Shown here: in pieces, positions 62,601 to 64,000 of the stretch
Layout: every line of letters begins with the position of its first letter
Position numbering within the stretch: the stretch's first letter is position 1
Assembly (NCBI GenBank): GCA_024742735.1
Contig: JANSXV010000002.1
Span: 434,001-498,000, forward strand
Direction of reading: 5' to 3'
Source of the DNA: Alphaproteobacteria bacterium
GTDB lineage: Bacteria; Pseudomonadota; Alphaproteobacteria; Caulobacterales; Maricaulaceae
Length of the DNA stretch: 64,000 nucleotides
Notes under the pieces: model-generated
Told to the model about the DNA's origin: nothing
Seen by the model: only the letters and a program-made list of their open reading frames with translations
Database searches by the model: none
Position numbers and translations under genes: made by a program

Positions 62601-62836
62601 TTTCCTCCCCCGCTTGCGGGAGAGAGGCACGCCGAAGGGGCGGTGGGGGGATCGCTCCAGCCCTGGCGGCGACTGCATCCTGCCGCACCACCCCACCCCG
62701 GCCCTCCCCTCAGGGAGGCCGCTGCGCACCGGCCTGCCAGGTCCGGATCAATCTAAAAGGTGCGAGCCACATCTTACCAATGATCGACGGCCACCGCCGC
62801 TCCCCCTCCCCCTCGGGGGAGGGCCGGGGTGGGGGG
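62601..62836. repeat. Pair of inverted intergenic repeats (REP-like), within a 287-nt gap
   Basis: The gap between the carboxyltransferase and the acyl-CoA dehydrogenase is filled by C/G-rich palindromes. CCCCACCCCGGCCCTCCCC (about 62691-62710) recurs inverted as GGGGAGGGCCGGGGTGGGG near 62815-62834. A related block with GGTGGGGGGATC lies near 62640-62655. These are typical of dispersed high-copy intergenic elements. No coding potential is seen. Confidence 0.7.
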
Positions 62837-62866
62837 ATGCGCCCCCTCCAAGGAAAGGAGTGACCC

Positions 62867-64000
62867 ATGCAGTTCACCCCCGAGCACGAAGCCCTGCGCG
62901 ACACGGTGGCGAAATTCGTCGCCAACGAGATCAATCCGTATGTGGATGAATGGGAGGCCGCCGGTCAGTTCCCGGCCCACGACCTGTTCAAGAAGATGGG
63001 CGATCTTGGCCTTCTGGGCCTGCGCTGGCCGGAGAAGTATGGCGGGGCGGGGCTGGACATGTCCTACGCCGCCGTCATGGCCGAGGAGCTGGGTCTCATC
63101 GATTGCGGCGCGGTGCCCATGGCGATCGGGGTTCACACCGACATGTGCACGCCGGCTCTGGCGCGCTTCGGTTCCGATGCGCTGTGCCAGGAGTTCCTCG
63201 CGCCCTCCATCGCTGGCGACTATGTGGGCTGTCTCGGCGTGTCAGAACCCGGCGGCGGGTCTGACGTGGCGGCGGTCAAAACCTTCGCGAAGTCCGATGG
63301 CGATGATTACGTCATCTCCGGCTCGAAGATGTGGATCACCAACGGGCTGCAGGCCGACTGGTGCTGCCTGCTCGCCAACACCAGCGAAGGCAAGCCCCAC
63401 GAGAACAAGTCCCTGATCATCGTGCCCATGGATACGCCGGGCATCGAGAAGCAGAAGATCCACAAGATCGGCATGCACGCCTCCGACACCGCGCAGCTTT
63501 TCTTTGACGAGGTGCGGGTGCCCAAGGCCAACCGGATCGGGGATGAAGGCGCGGGCTTCCTCTATCAGATGCTGCAGTTCCAGGAGGAGCGCATCTATGG
63601 CGCGGTGTCGTCGCTCAAGGCGCTGGACAAGCAGATCGACCTGACCATCGAGTACACCCGCGAGCGCAAGACTTTCGGCACGCCGCTGCTGGACAATCAG
63701 ACGATCCATTTCCGTCTGGCCGAGCTGCGCACCGAAGTCGAGCTGCTGCGCTCGCTGACCTATCGCTGCATCGAGGATTTCATCAACGGCAAGGACGTCA
63801 CCAAGCTGGCCTCCATGGCAAAGCTGAAGACGGGGCGTCTCAGCCGGGAGGTGTCCGACACCTGCCTGCAATACTGGGGCGGCATGGGCTATACCGCCGA
63901 CAATCCGATCAGCCGGGCTTTCCGCGACGGGCGCCTGATCTCCATCGGCGGCGGCGCGGACGAGATCATGCTGGGCATCATCGCCAAGCTGGAAGGCACG
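62867..64000 (+). CDS. Acyl-CoA dehydrogenase (AtuD/citronellyl-CoA dehydrogenase-like), 3' partial
   Basis: Runs off the right edge after 378 codons with no stop, so nearly all of the usual 380-390 residues are present. MQFTPEHEALRDTVAKFV starts the helical domain. FAD contacts are in GVSEPGGGSDVAAV and MWITNGLQADW; the substrate-binding RKTFGTPLLDNQ and the C-terminal LQYWGGMGYTADNPISRAFRDGR, with QYWGGMGY as the FAD/active-site segment, are typical of the family. AAAGGAG lies 7 nt before the ATG. The SDR, carboxyltransferase and dehydrogenase order resembles atuBCD. The catalytic base (Glu) is not assigned here. Confidence 0.9.
   Translation, partial: MQFTPEHEALRDTVAKFVANEINPYVDEWEAAGQFPAHDLFKKMGDLGLLGLRWPEKYGGAGLDMSYAAVMAEELGLIDCGAVPMAIGVHTDMCTPALARFGSDALCQEFLAPSIAGDYVGCLGVSEPGGGSDVAAVKTFAKSDGDDYVISGSKMWITNGLQADWCCLLANTSEGKPHENKSLIIVPMDTPGIEKQKIHKIGMHASDTAQLFFDEVRVPKANRIGDEGAGFLYQMLQFQEERIYGAVSSLKALDKQIDLTIEYTRERKTFGTPLLDNQTIHFRLAELRTEVELLRSLTYRCIEDFINGKDVTKLASMAKLKTGRLSREVSDTCLQYWGGMGYTADNPISRAFRDGRLISIGGGADEIMLGIIAKLEGT

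Noticed and set aside
60912-62729. 605-codon open frame on the minus strand over the carboxyltransferase
   Set aside because: Shadow of a strongly supported gene; no motif.

Overview
This window is high-GC DNA (about 64 % by eye), almost wholly coding, from an alphaproteobacterium. Gene content and order (zapA, a 6S RNA-like region and a 5-formyl-THF cyclo-ligase in a row; tolQRAB-pal-cpoB-tilS-ftsH; SqdB; a [4Fe-4S] type CysH; a LiuR-like MerR operator) suggest a Caulobacterales/Maricaulales-type, probably marine organism. The taxonomic placement is an inference. No rRNA, tRNA, IS element, prophage or CRISPR array was seen.

Region 1 (1-27.6 kb) is a surface-polysaccharide locus. It opens with a large MptE/DUF115-type protein, then gmd and fcl (GDP-L-fucose). 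Two inward-facing metabolic genes (hydratase, pgl) interrupt it. A Wzm/Wzt ABC exporter follows, whose ATPase carries a C-terminal glycan-recognition-like domain. Directly behind it lie four mutually divergent sulfotransferase-like genes and a 57-residue coiled-coil gene. Next come a SIS-domain sugar-phosphate isomerase, an HpcH/HpaI aldolase, a Gfo/Idh/MocA dehydrogenase, an OafA-like acyltransferase, a GT2-DUF115 fusion, a second GT2, rfbB-rfbA, a Nudix hydrolase, glmM, and later a DegT aminotransferase with a rhamnosyltransferase-like GT2. Together they look like a system that builds, sulfates, acylates and exports an O-antigen or capsule. The sulfation module is the most interesting part of the window.

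Region 2 (23.6-42 kb) is mostly housekeeping: a lipoprotein, a zapA pair, the 6S RNA, 5-formyl-THF cyclo-ligase, Fpr, a YmdB-like phosphodiesterase, a YaiI protein, SerA, an M15 peptidase, transaldolase, a methyltransferase, an ABC exporter, a secreted ChaN/EreA-like protein, an ankyrin protein, a cupin and CysH. A decayed copy of the 3' end of cysH lies 1.3 kb from the intact gene.

Region 3 (42-56.7 kb) is envelope biogenesis: folP-tolQRAB-pal-(orf)-cpoB-tilS-ftsH, then the convergent sqdB (sulfolipid), then a leftward operon methyltransferase-kdsB-histidine phosphatase-O-antigen ligase. folP and glmM, which I recall lying downstream of ftsH in many relatives, are elsewhere here.

Region 4 (56.9-64 kb) has yebC-cmk, two small unknown genes, and a MerR regulator divergent from an SDR/acyl-CoA carboxylase/acyl-CoA dehydrogenase cluster that resembles atu/liu (acyclic terpene or leucine) catabolism. 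A perfect 14-bp palindrome lies between them. The last gene runs off the window.
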